Assembly: GCA_902578775.1 (NCBI GenBank)
Contig: CACHEF010000008.1
Span: forward strand, 1-38,619
DNA: 38,619 nt
Direction: 5' to 3'
Source of the DNA: an uncultured Pelagibacteraceae bacterium
Lineage (GTDB): Bacteria; Pseudomonadota; Alphaproteobacteria; Pelagibacterales; Pelagibacteraceae
Shown here: positions 31,757 through 38,619 of the stretch, in pieces
How positions within the stretch are numbered: the stretch's first letter is position 1
Layout: each line of letters begins with the position of its first letter
Notes under the pieces: model-generated
The model's input: only the letters and a program-made list of their open reading frames with translations
What the model was told of the DNA's origin: nothing
The model's database searches: none
Made by a program: the position numbers and the translations under genes

Positions 31757-32602
31757 CTAAATTTGCGATCTTTTGAAACAGTCTATAGTATTTTTAAGCA
31801 AACAAGCAATTGTCATTGGACCCACACCACCTGGAACTGGCGTAAGTGCTTTTGCGTTTTTTGAAACTTCATCAAAATGGACATCACCAACGATACCTTT
31901 ATCAGTTTTATTTATTCCAACATCGATAACGATTGCGTCTTTCTTTACCCAATCTCCTCGAACAAGCTCTGGTATACCTACGGCTGCTACAATTATATCT
32001 GCCTCTAAGCACTCAGCTTTTAAATCTTTAGTTTTTGAATGTGTTATTGTGACAGTACAATTTTCTTTTAAAAGAAGTTGGGTCATTGGTTTTCCATTTA
32101 AATTTGATCTACCAACAACTACTGCTTTCTTTCCATTAAGATTGGGCTCAAATTTTTTAATTAACAAATAGCAACCAAGTGGCGTACAAGGAACTGAACT
32201 TTCATAACCAGAGGAGAGATTGCCTACATTCATTGGATGAAATCCATCTACGTCCTTTGAAGGATCAATTGCTTCTATAACTTTCTGTTTATCAATATGT
32301 TTAGGTAAAGGAAGTTGAACTAAAATTCCTGAAACAGTTGCATCACTATTTAATTCTTTAATTTTTTCTAAAACAGTCTTTTCTTCAACTGAGTCCGGAT
32401 ATTTAATAACTTCAGATTTTAATCCTACTTCATTTGCTGATTTCTCTTTATTTCTTACATAAATCTGACTAGGTGTTAAATCACCAATAAGTATAACTGT
32501 TAAACCTGGTACTTTGTTGTGTTTTTCTCTCAATTCTGTAACTTCTTGCTTTAACTCTGCTCTTAATTCTGCAGCTGCTTTTTTTCCATCAATTAAAATC
32601 AT
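31757..32602 (-). CDS. folD: Methylenetetrahydrofolate dehydrogenase/cyclohydrolase
   Basis: FolD interconverts 5,10-methylene-, methenyl- and 10-formyl-tetrahydrofolate, the core of one-carbon metabolism. The 281-residue protein has the substrate motif PSQIYVRNKEKSANEVGL with Tyr48 and catalytic Lys52, GILVQLPLPKHID, DVDGFHPMNVGNL, the dinucleotide-binding VVGRSNLNGKPMTQLLL, and the C-terminal TPVPGGVGPMTIACLLKNT. All signature elements are intact and length is normal. It is 9 bp behind yggT in a minus-strand run starting at hemC. Confidence 0.97.
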   Translation of the reverse strand: MILIDGKKAAAELRAELKQEVTELREKHNKVPGLTVILIGDLTPSQIYVRNKEKSANEVGLKSEVIKYPDSVEEKTVLEKIKELNSDATVSGILVQLPLPKHIDKQKVIEAIDPSKDVDGFHPMNVGNLSSGYESSVPCTPLGCYLLIKKFEPNLNGKKAVVVGRSNLNGKPMTQLLLKENCTVTITHSKTKDLKAECLEADIIVAAVGIPELVRGDWVKKDAIVIDVGINKTDKGIVGDVHFDEVSKNAKALTPVPGGVGPMTIACLLKNTIDCFKRSQI

Positions 32603-32611
32603 ATCTTTTTT

Positions 32612-32902
32612 TTAAAAAATTATTGGTGCAATGTACAGCTTCATACACATTTCGATAAACCAAATCAATAAAAGAAGGATGATTGGAGAAATATCTAATG
32701 AACCTAAATTTGGCAAAAAACGTCTTATTTTATTTAGGAAAGGCTCAGTTAATTTGAAACTCAACTCTAAAATTGCATAAACAAATCTATTTTGAGTATT
32801 AAGAACATTAAAAGCAATTAACCAACTTACAATAACGTTGGCAATTACAACATAAGAATATAATTTTAGAATTTGTAAAACTAAATAAAAAATAGCTATC
32901 AT
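32612..32902 (-). CDS. YggT family membrane protein
   Basis: The 96-residue protein has two hydrophobic helices and the YggT pattern: YSYVVIANVIVSWLIAFNV (family form S-W), ELSFKLTEPFLNKIRRFLPNLGSLDISPIILLLLIWFI. The T-E-P-x-L-x-x-I-R-R-x-x-P and D-x-S-P motifs are diagnostic. The function is unknown; in other bacteria the family is linked to cell division or turgor. Its ATG overlaps the stop of the MscS gene (ATGA), a suggestive pairing for osmotic physiology. Confidence 0.93.
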   Translation of the reverse strand: MIAIFYLVLQILKLYSYVVIANVIVSWLIAFNVLNTQNRFVYAILELSFKLTEPFLNKIRRFLPNLGSLDISPIILLLLIWFIEMCMKLYIAPIIF

Positions 32903-33984
32903 TTTTTCTCAACATAAATCGACTGACTTGGGAAAGCAAATGATGCTCCATTTTTTTCTACAATTTCCTTAATTGCAATTGCTAATCTTTCTTTTACATT
33001 AAGCCAATTATTCCAACTTCCTGTTTTTGTAAAACATCTGACATACATGTCTATTGAGCTATCAGAAAATTTATCAACTCTTACTGCAACACCGATTGAG
33101 GTATTATAGTCCTCGCTCGAATTAATGTGATTTTCAATTTCATCTCTGATTTTTTTTAACTGATCTACTGTAGTGTCGTATTGAAGTGTAATAATCCAAC
33201 TTATTAACCAGTTTGAGGTTTCACTAACATTCACAACCGCATTTTCTGCAAATTGGAAATTTGGAATAATAGCTAGAGATTTGTCAAACTTTCTAATTGT
33301 TGTTGATCTAAATCCAATCTTTTCTACTACACCTTCAATAATACCCTCAACAGCTATCCAGTCTCCAATTTTAAATCTCTTTTCAACTAAAACTAAAATT
33401 CCTGATATTAAATTTTTAAATAAATCTTGTGCCCCTAATGCTACAGCAACACCAAACAATCCAAGACCTGCAATAATTGGACCTATTTTAATTCCCCACA
33501 ATTCTAAAACTGCAGCTAAACCTAAAATAAAAATTAAAATTTTTAATGATTTAATTATCCAGCCAATAAGTTCTCTTGTTAACAATTTGTCTAAACCACT
33601 AAGTATGTATGAGATTGGTTCAATGATTTGGTGAATTACCCAAAAAATTAAAATAGTGATCAACGTTCTATTAATTGTATCTACTACTTCTCTTCCTTCT
33701 AGTGAGAAAGTCATATAGTAGCTTGCAATAAAAAATCCTAATACAATTGGTAAAAATCTTGCTGGACCTACAAGTGATTGAACAAAAGTATCATCTAATT
33801 TATTCGTTGTTCTTTTCGAGATAATTTCTAATTTTTTAATAACTAATTTGCTTATTAGACCTCTAAAAATTAAGAATAGTAAAAATATTCCAATACCAAT
33901 TAAGATTTGAAAGATATCAACACCAAGAATTCCTTTATTCCATACTGATAAAAATATCTCCGAAAAATTATTAATTAATTCCAT
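32899..33984 (-). CDS. MscS-family mechanosensitive channel
   Basis: The 361-residue protein has five N-terminal hydrophobic helices and the MscS pore and beta domain. The pore helix is GLGLFGVAVALGAQDLFKNLISGILVLVEKRF (Gly/Ala-rich TM3), then GDWIAVEGIIEGVVEKIGFRSTTIRKFDKSLAIIPN (beta domain), with a C-terminal alpha/beta domain (VDKFSDSSIDMYVRCFTK). Such channels release solutes on hypo-osmotic shock. It starts 2 bp after hemD and overlaps yggT by 4 bp. Confidence 0.94.
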   Translation of the reverse strand: MELINNFSEIFLSVWNKGILGVDIFQILIGIGIFLLFLIFRGLISKLVIKKLEIISKRTTNKLDDTFVQSLVGPARFLPIVLGFFIASYYMTFSLEGREVVDTINRTLITILIFWVIHQIIEPISYILSGLDKLLTRELIGWIIKSLKILIFILGLAAVLELWGIKIGPIIAGLGLFGVAVALGAQDLFKNLISGILVLVEKRFKIGDWIAVEGIIEGVVEKIGFRSTTIRKFDKSLAIIPNFQFAENAVVNVSETSNWLISWIITLQYDTTVDQLKKIRDEIENHINSSEDYNTSIGVAVRVDKFSDSSIDMYVRCFTKTGSWNNWLNVKERLAIAIKEIVEKNGASFAFPSQSIYVEKK

Positions 33985-33986
33985 TT

Positions 33987-34685
33987 CTAAATTTTATATA
34001 ACAAAAACTCTTCTTCTCCAGGGTTAAAAAGAAAAATCTTTTTCCATTTGATTTCGTTCAGTATTGACGAGGTTTTTTCGCCTATACACATCAAATTTGT
34101 ATTCATCCATAAATTTTTGGTTTGGTAAATCTTTATGAAATTTAAAAAACTTGACGCACTATTTTGAGAGTAAACAAAGACCATATCAGGCATATTTAAT
34201 TTTAATTCATTAACAAATTTCTCATCAAATTTTTGATTATGATCTACTCTGTAATTAATAATTCTTCTTACCTTAAAACCTTCGCTTAATAACAGTTGAT
34301 CTAAATCAACCGATATTGTTTCACCACTAACATAAAGTAATTCTTTATTTTTGGACTCATAATTTTGTATAATTAACTCCTTTAAGTTTGAAACATTTCC
34401 TTCAGCCGCAATTGTATTTTGAAATCCAACACTTCTTGCTTTGTTTTCTGTAGCACTTCCAACACAAAAACATTTAATATTTTTATCTAATTTTACTATG
34501 TTTAAAAATTTTACTGCATTTGCACTAGTAAAAACAATTCCACCATATTCAGAAAAGTTAATTTCCTCATAATTAACATTTTCAATTCTTATTAATGGAA
34601 GATGAGAAACTTGATGTCCTAATGATTGAAATTTTAATATCATTTCAGAACAATCCTCCAGTGGTCTAGTTAACAAAATATGCAT
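33987..34685 (-). CDS. hemD: Uroporphyrinogen-III synthase
   Basis: HemD closes hydroxymethylbilane into uroporphyrinogen III for haem and related tetrapyrroles. The family is poorly conserved, but the 232-residue length, the start ILLTRPLEDCSEMILKFQSLGH, the motif GGIVFTSANAVKFL near residue 50 and VFVYSQNSASSFLNFI near residue 170 are typical. The position 1 bp after hemC makes the call secure. The product feeds the haem that the ccm system attaches to cytochromes c. Confidence 0.93.
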   Translation of the reverse strand: MHILLTRPLEDCSEMILKFQSLGHQVSHLPLIRIENVNYEEINFSEYGGIVFTSANAVKFLNIVKLDKNIKCFCVGSATENKARSVGFQNTIAAEGNVSNLKELIIQNYESKNKELLYVSGETISVDLDQLLLSEGFKVRRIINYRVDHNQKFDEKFVNELKLNMPDMVFVYSQNSASSFLNFIKIYQTKNLWMNTNLMCIGEKTSSILNEIKWKKIFLFNPGEEEFLLYKI

Positions 34686-34686
34686 A

Positions 34687-35604
34687 TTATCTTTTATATG
34701 AATTTTTTGATTTTGTTTTTAAAAGTAGTCCAATCTCTTTACCAATTTCTTTAAACTCATTCAAATTACCAACTTTTTTTTCATAAAACCTTTGTTTACC
34801 ATCTAAAGAAAAAAGTTCGGCCTCCACTGTAATCTTATCTCCATCAACCACTGAATGAGCACCAATTGCTGTTTCACAATCTCCATCTAAAACTTTTAAA
34901 ATATTTCTCTCAAGGTGAGCTCTTTTATGTGTTTTCTCATGATTAATTTTTTTTAAAATAGAAATTGTCTCATCATCATTCTCCCTGCACTGAAGAGCAA
35001 TTACGCCTTGTCCTGCACTAGGAATTATTTCTTCAGCTGAAAAAATTTCTGAGATTTCATTTTCAAATTTTAAAAATTTGATACCAGCATATGACAAAAT
35101 AATTGCATCATACATCCCTTTATTCAATTTTCTAATTCTAGTATCTACATTTCCTCTAATTAGTTTACAGTTCAAATCTTGTCTAATTTTTTTTATTTGA
35201 AATTCTCTTCTGTATGATGAAGTACCAACAATTGACTTTTGATCTAAGTCTTTAAGTTTTTTTTTGTTCTTTGTAATTAAAATCTCTCTAGGGTCATTTC
35301 TTTTAAGAAAAGAATCTGTCCTTAATCCTTCTGTCTCATTAGCAGGCATATCTTTCAGTGCATGGACTGCAATATCAATATTTTTTAACTGAAGTTCTTT
35401 TTCAATATTACTAGAAAACAAACCTTTGCCACCAAGCTCAGATAATCTTGTATCCTGTACTTCATCACCTTTAGTTGTAATTGATTTAATTAAAATATCT
35501 TCATTACCAAGGTCAGTATTTTCAATAATCCTATCTTTAGCTTGTTGAGCATAAAGTAAGGCAAGCTTGCTACGCCTAGATCCAATTATTATTTTTTTTC
35601 TCAT
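34687..35604 (-). CDS. hemC: Hydroxymethylbilane synthase (porphobilinogen deaminase)
   Basis: HemC polymerises four porphobilinogen units into hydroxymethylbilane. The 305-residue protein starts KIIIGSRRSKLALLYAQ. It has GLFSSNIEKELQ and the catalytic Asp85 in VHALKDMPAN, then TSSYRRE, RGNVDTRIRKL, and the dipyrromethane-cofactor Cys243 in LDGDCETAIGAH. All active-site elements are in place. It is the first gene of the minus-strand run hemC-hemD-mscS-yggT-folD and diverges from tsaD across 53 bp. Confidence 0.97.
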   Translation of the reverse strand: MRKKIIIGSRRSKLALLYAQQAKDRIIENTDLGNEDILIKSITTKGDEVQDTRLSELGGKGLFSSNIEKELQLKNIDIAVHALKDMPANETEGLRTDSFLKRNDPREILITKNKKKLKDLDQKSIVGTSSYRREFQIKKIRQDLNCKLIRGNVDTRIRKLNKGMYDAIILSYAGIKFLKFENEISEIFSAEEIIPSAGQGVIALQCRENDDETISILKKINHEKTHKRAHLERNILKVLDGDCETAIGAHSVVDGDKITVEAELFSLDGKQRFYEKKVGNLNEFKEIGKEIGLLLKTKSKNSYKR

Positions 35605-35657
35605 AAAAATTATTTCTTACTTGTATAAAGATTGTACAATTATTAAAAACTATTTGA
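35605..35657. promoter_or_regulatory. Divergent promoter region of hemC and tsaD
   Basis: Only 53 bp separate the two divergent starts, so both promoters must lie here or inside the coding regions. On the plus strand TACAAT (35635-35640) is a plausible -10 box for tsaD, with a weak TTTCTT about 17 bp upstream. On the minus strand TATACA is a possible -10 box for hemC. The stretch also holds the 8-bp palindrome TTGTACAA, which could be an operator. All of this is by eye and low in certainty. Confidence 0.35.
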
Positions 35658-36731
35658 ATGAGCAAAAAACCCTTAATTCTTGGAATAGAGTCCAGTTGTG
35701 ATGAAACAGCAGCTTCTTTAATAACTGAAAATGAAGAAGGATTCCCAGTAGTTTTATCAAACATTGTTTCTAGCCAAGTAGAGGTTCATAGGGAGTTTGG
35801 TGGTGTAGTTCCTGAGCTAGCAGCACGTTCACACATTGAAAAAATTGATTGGATTGTCAAAAAAGCTATTGATGAAAGTGGAAGAAAAATTGAGGAAATA
35901 GATGCGGTTGCTTCTACCGCTGGTCCTGGATTAATTGTTTGTTTATCAGTTGGATTAAGTTTTGGTAAAGCTTTCGCAACAGCAATGAATAAACCTTTTA
36001 TTGCTGTTAATCATTTAGAGGGACATGCTTTAAGTCCAAAACTAAATAAAAATTTAAACTATCCATATTTGCTTCTTTTAATTTCAGGCGGACACTCGCA
36101 GTATTTAAATGTTCAGAACCTTGGTAAATATAAAAGATTAGGAACAACTATTGATGATGCATTAGGTGAAGCGTTTGACAAAACAGCAAAGCTTTTAGGA
36201 ATAGAATTTCCAGGAGGACCTCAAATAGAAATTTTAGCTAAAAAAGGTGATTCAGAAAAATATGATTTACCAAAACCAATTTTCAGCAAAGGAGGATGCA
36301 ATCTTTCTTTTGCAGGTCTAAAAACTGCCGTGTTGAAGATAAGCAAAACAATTAAATCAGAGCAAGATAAATATGATCTTGCAGCATCTTTTCAAAAAAC
36401 AATTGAAGAAATTTTATATAAAAAAACAAAGATTGCTTTTACTGAATTTGAAAAAATAAATGAATTAAATGAAAAAATTTTCGTTGTTGCTGGAGGAGTT
36501 GCAGCAAATAAAAAAATTAGGTCTATGTTAATTAATCTATGTGAAGAAAATGATTATAAAAGTATTTTTCCACCTATAGAGTTTTGTGGAGATAATGCAG
36601 CAATGATTGCAATGGTTGGTTTGGAAAAATTTAAAATAAATCAATTTGATGATTTAAGTTATCCAGCAAAACCTAGATGGCCTTTAGACGAAAATGCAGC
36701 TTTTCTCAAAGGTGCCGGAGTTCAGTTGTAA
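35658..36731 (+). CDS. tsaD: tRNA N6-threonylcarbamoyladenosine transferase TsaD
   Basis: TsaD transfers the threonylcarbamoyl group to A37 of ANN-decoding tRNAs, with TsaB, TsaC and TsaE. The 357-residue ASKHA-fold protein starts ILGIESSCDETAASL. It has the metal-binding histidines in VNHLEGHALSP, then LLLISGGHSQYL, TIDDALGEAFDKTAKLLG, CNLSFAGLKTAV, VAGGVAANKKIR and CGDNAAMIAMVG. All hallmarks are intact. Its stop overlaps the EVE-protein start (TAATG). In many alphaproteobacteria gpsA follows tsaD; here it does not. Confidence 0.97.
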   Translation: MSKKPLILGIESSCDETAASLITENEEGFPVVLSNIVSSQVEVHREFGGVVPELAARSHIEKIDWIVKKAIDESGRKIEEIDAVASTAGPGLIVCLSVGLSFGKAFATAMNKPFIAVNHLEGHALSPKLNKNLNYPYLLLLISGGHSQYLNVQNLGKYKRLGTTIDDALGEAFDKTAKLLGIEFPGGPQIEILAKKGDSEKYDLPKPIFSKGGCNLSFAGLKTAVLKISKTIKSEQDKYDLAASFQKTIEEILYKKTKIAFTEFEKINELNEKIFVVAGGVAANKKIRSMLINLCEENDYKSIFPPIEFCGDNAAMIAMVGLEKFKINQFDDLSYPAKPRWPLDENAAFLKGAGVQL

Positions 36732-37144
36732 TGAAATATTGGTTATTGAAGTCAGAACCAGACGTATGGTCGATTGATCAACAAAAAAAAACTGGATTAA
36801 AAGGCACCACTTGGGATGGAGTTAGAAATTACCAAGCTGCAAAAAATTTAAAATCTATGAAAAAAGGTGATTTATGTTTCTTTTATCATTCAAATATTGG
36901 AAAAGAAATTGTTGGAATTGTAAAAGTGATAAAAGAAGCTTATTTAGATAAAACAGATAAAAGTAACCGCTTTGTTTCTGTTTCTGTTCAATTTTTAAAA
37001 AAACTTGATAAACCAGTTAGCCTTCAAGAGATTAAAAAAGTCAAGGAATTAAGGCATTTATCTCTAATTAAACAAAGTAGATTATCAGTAATGCCTATAG
37101 ACTCTAAAAGCTGGATAATTCTGAATAAGATGGGTAAAATTTAA
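36731..37144 (+). CDS. EVE domain-containing protein
   Basis: The 137-residue protein is a single EVE (PUA-like) domain: [17 protein letters not shown], then [39 protein letters not shown], and [13 protein letters not shown] at the end. EVE domains bind modified bases in RNA or DNA, and the aromatic cage residues (the W-D-x-V-R-N motif) are present. The substrate is unknown. A longer in-frame reading starts inside tsaD, but the ATG at 36731 overlapping the tsaD stop is the right start. The link to the tRNA-modifying TsaD is suggestive. Confidence 0.94.
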   Translation: MKYWLLKSEPDVWSIDQQKKTGLKGTTWDGVRNYQAAKNLKSMKKGDLCFFYHSNIGKEIVGIVKVIKEAYLDKTDKSNRFVSVSVQFLKKLDKPVSLQEIKKVKELRHLSLIKQSRLSVMPIDSKSWIILNKMGKI

Positions 37145-37161
37145 TTATAAAATATATCATA

Positions 37162-38619
37162 ATGACAAAAAAAAAGAAAAAAAGAAAAATAAAAAAAAAA
37201 ATCATTAAAAGAAAGAAAAAAAAACAATTTAAAAAAATTTTTAGAAAAAAAAAAAGAAAAGTATTAAAAAAAAAGATTAAAAACAACGATACAGCAGAAT
37301 TAATTATAAAAACTAAGCCTGAATGGATAAAAGCTAGCCTCGCAAACAAATCTCGTTATCAAAAAAAATATAATGACTCCATAAAAAACAATAACGATTT
37401 TTGGAAAAAAGAGGGAAAAAGGATAACTTGGATTAAACCTTATAAAAAAATTAAAGATGTTAAATATAGTACAAAAGAAGTTAAAATTAAATGGTTTCAT
37501 GATGGAAGCTTAAATGCCTCGGTAAACTGTATCGACAGACATCTTAAAGATAAAAAGGATAAAACTGCAATCATTTGGGTGGGGGATGATCCTAAAGATA
37601 ATCAAAAAATTTCATATAAACAATTACATCAAAAAGTATCTAAAGCAGCTAATGGTTTGAAGAAGCTGGGTATTCAAAAAGGAGATAGAGTAACAATTTA
37701 TTTAACTATGATACCGGAGCTAGCTATTTTAATGCTAGCTTGTGCAAGAATTGGTGCTATTCATTCAATTATTTTTGGAGGGTTTTCTGCAGAATCAATT
37801 TCTGGAAGAGTAAATGATTGTGAATCAGAATATATTATTACTGCTGATGAAGGAGTGAGAGGTGGAAAAACTATCCCTCTAAAGTCAACGACTGATGAAG
37901 CACTATTGAGTTGTCCTAATGTAAAAAAATGTATTGTGGTTAAAAGAACAGGTAATGAAATAAATTGGAATGGAAATAGAGATGTCTGGTATCATGATTT
38001 GATAAAAGATGTTTCATCTCACTGTGAACCTGAAGAAATGAATGCTGAAGATCCATTATTTATACTTTATACATCTGGTTCTACTGGAAAACCAAAAGGT
38101 GTATTACACACTACCGGTGGATACATGGTTTATGCATCAATGACTCATCAATATATATTTAATTATAAACCAAAAGATATTTATTGGTGTACAGCCGATA
38201 TCGGTTGGGTGACAGGTCACAGTTATATTATTTATGGTCCTCTAGCAAATGGCGCTACAACTATAATGTTTGAAGGAATACCTAATTATCCTGATAGTTC
38301 TAGATGGTGGCAAATCATTGACAAATTTAAAGTAAATACATTTTATACAGCTCCAACTGCTATTAGAGCGCTAATGAGAGAGGGAGATGCTCCTGTAAAC
38401 AAAACATCAAGAAAATCACTTAAACTTTTAGGAACAGTTGGTGAACCAATAAATCCAGAGGCTTGGATGTGGTACTATAAAACTGTTGGGAATTCCAAAT
38501 GTCCAATAGTTGATACATGGTGGCAAACCGAAACGGGTGGAATAATGATAGCTCCTCAAACGGGTGCCATCCCATTAAAACCAGGCTCTGCTACAAAACC
38601 TTTTTATGGAATTAAACCT
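37162..38619 (+). CDS. acs: Acetyl-CoA synthetase with poly-basic N-terminal extension, cut by window edge
   Basis: This frame runs open from the ATG at 37162 to the last base (486 codons visible). From about residue 45 it matches AMP-forming acetyl-CoA synthetase: [37 protein letters not shown], the AMP-binding P-loop [34 protein letters not shown], and [11 protein letters not shown]. It would activate acetate to acetyl-CoA. The first 40 residues are unlike the family: 28 are Lys or Arg (it opens [20 protein letters not shown]). No in-frame ATG exists between 37162 and the family-like region, and no GTG or TTG is seen there, so the basic tail is probably translated. The long A runs (ten at 37191-37200) could also promote slippage. 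The C-terminus is outside the window. Confidence 0.9.
   Translation, partial: MTKKKKKRKIKKKIIKRKKKKQFKKIFRKKKRKVLKKKIKNNDTAELIIKTKPEWIKASLANKSRYQKKYNDSIKNNNDFWKKEGKRITWIKPYKKIKDVKYSTKEVKIKWFHDGSLNASVNCIDRHLKDKKDKTAIIWVGDDPKDNQKISYKQLHQKVSKAANGLKKLGIQKGDRVTIYLTMIPELAILMLACARIGAIHSIIFGGFSAESISGRVNDCESEYIITADEGVRGGKTIPLKSTTDEALLSCPNVKKCIVVKRTGNEINWNGNRDVWYHDLIKDVSSHCEPEEMNAEDPLFILYTSGSTGKPKGVLHTTGGYMVYASMTHQYIFNYKPKDIYWCTADIGWVTGHSYIIYGPLANGATTIMFEGIPNYPDSSRWWQIIDKFKVNTFYTAPTAIRALMREGDAPVNKTSRKSLKLLGTVGEPINPEAWMWYYKTVGNSKCPIVDTWWQTETGGIMIAPQTGAIPLKPGSATKPFYGIKP

Noticed and set aside
31773..32171. Plus-strand 132-codon frame opposite folD
   Set aside because: Antisense shadow of folD, whose every signature motif is intact on the other strand.
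37191..37200. A10 tract as a frameshift or sequencing error in acs
   Set aside because: The frame is open and continuous from the ATG through the family region, so no frameshift is needed; kept only as a possible slippage site.
37104..37349. Minus-strand frame rich in Phe and Ile opposite the acs start
   Set aside because: It is the antisense image of the AAA-rich poly-lysine codons (TTT runs) and has no family-like sequence or start signal.
1..38619. CRISPR arrays, insertion sequences, prophage, rRNA or tRNA genes
   Set aside because: No regularly spaced repeats, transposase-like or phage-like proteins, or tRNA-like sequences were seen; dense core and accessory metabolism genes fill the window.

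Overview
The window is a very AT-rich, tightly packed bacterial chromosome segment that looks like a SAR11-type marine alphaproteobacterium (Pelagibacterales). The evidence is lysine/asparagine/isoleucine-heavy proteins, intergenic gaps of 0-20 bp, many TAATG/ATGA stop-start overlaps, alphaproteobacterial families (IalB, DUF2794, HspQ, TRAP transporters, System I cytochrome c maturation) and a structured RNA ahead of ffh of the kind described in 'Ca. Pelagibacter'. I see no insertion sequence, phage gene, CRISPR array, tRNA or rRNA.

Layout. 1-3.6 kb: rpsP (cut by the window edge) and ffh on the minus strand. Divergent from them are dapF and ftsY, so both GTPases of the signal recognition pathway lie side by side. 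A folded RNA leader precedes ffh, and the two promoters appear to share a -10 region. 3.6-10.6 kb (minus): a TRAP transporter (binding protein, hairpin, small and large permeases), an amidase, a 58-residue membrane protein, an EamA transporter, an alpha/beta hydrolase and an unknown exported protein. 10.7-16.6 kb (minus): a 2-hydroxyacid metabolism block with two tandem FMN alpha-hydroxyacid dehydrogenases, an aminotransferase, an FAD-linked oxidase and an NAD(P)-type hydroxyacid dehydrogenase. 16.6-21.2 kb (minus): a PagL-type lipid A deacylase and ccmCDEFGH. These lie only 9 bp ahead of the hydroxyacid block, so one long transcript is possible. A strong hairpin/pseudoknot sits upstream of ccmC.

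21.4-26.3 kb: hspQ, yciB, a DUF2794 gene, a Bax-inhibitor-1 family protein, an aldo/keto reductase, an IalB-like protein and argG. 26.3-31.2 kb: a light-damage island with two photolyase-family genes facing each other across three tiny genes (a DUF2256 zinc-ribbon-like protein, a 45-residue basic protein and a 73-residue membrane protein), then an SDR that lacks the usual catalytic tyrosine and a PQQ-type sugar dehydrogenase. 31.2-35.6 kb (minus): two small membrane proteins, folD, yggT, an MscS channel, hemD and hemC. 35.6 kb to the end (plus): tsaD, an EVE-domain protein and the start of acetyl-CoA synthetase, which carries an extraordinary poly-lysine N-terminus.

The most noteworthy items are the RNA structure upstream of the ccm genes, the ffh leader RNA, the polycationic tail on acetyl-CoA synthetase, and the photolyase island with its apparently rearranged short photolyase. 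All functional statements rest on reading motifs by eye; no database search was possible.
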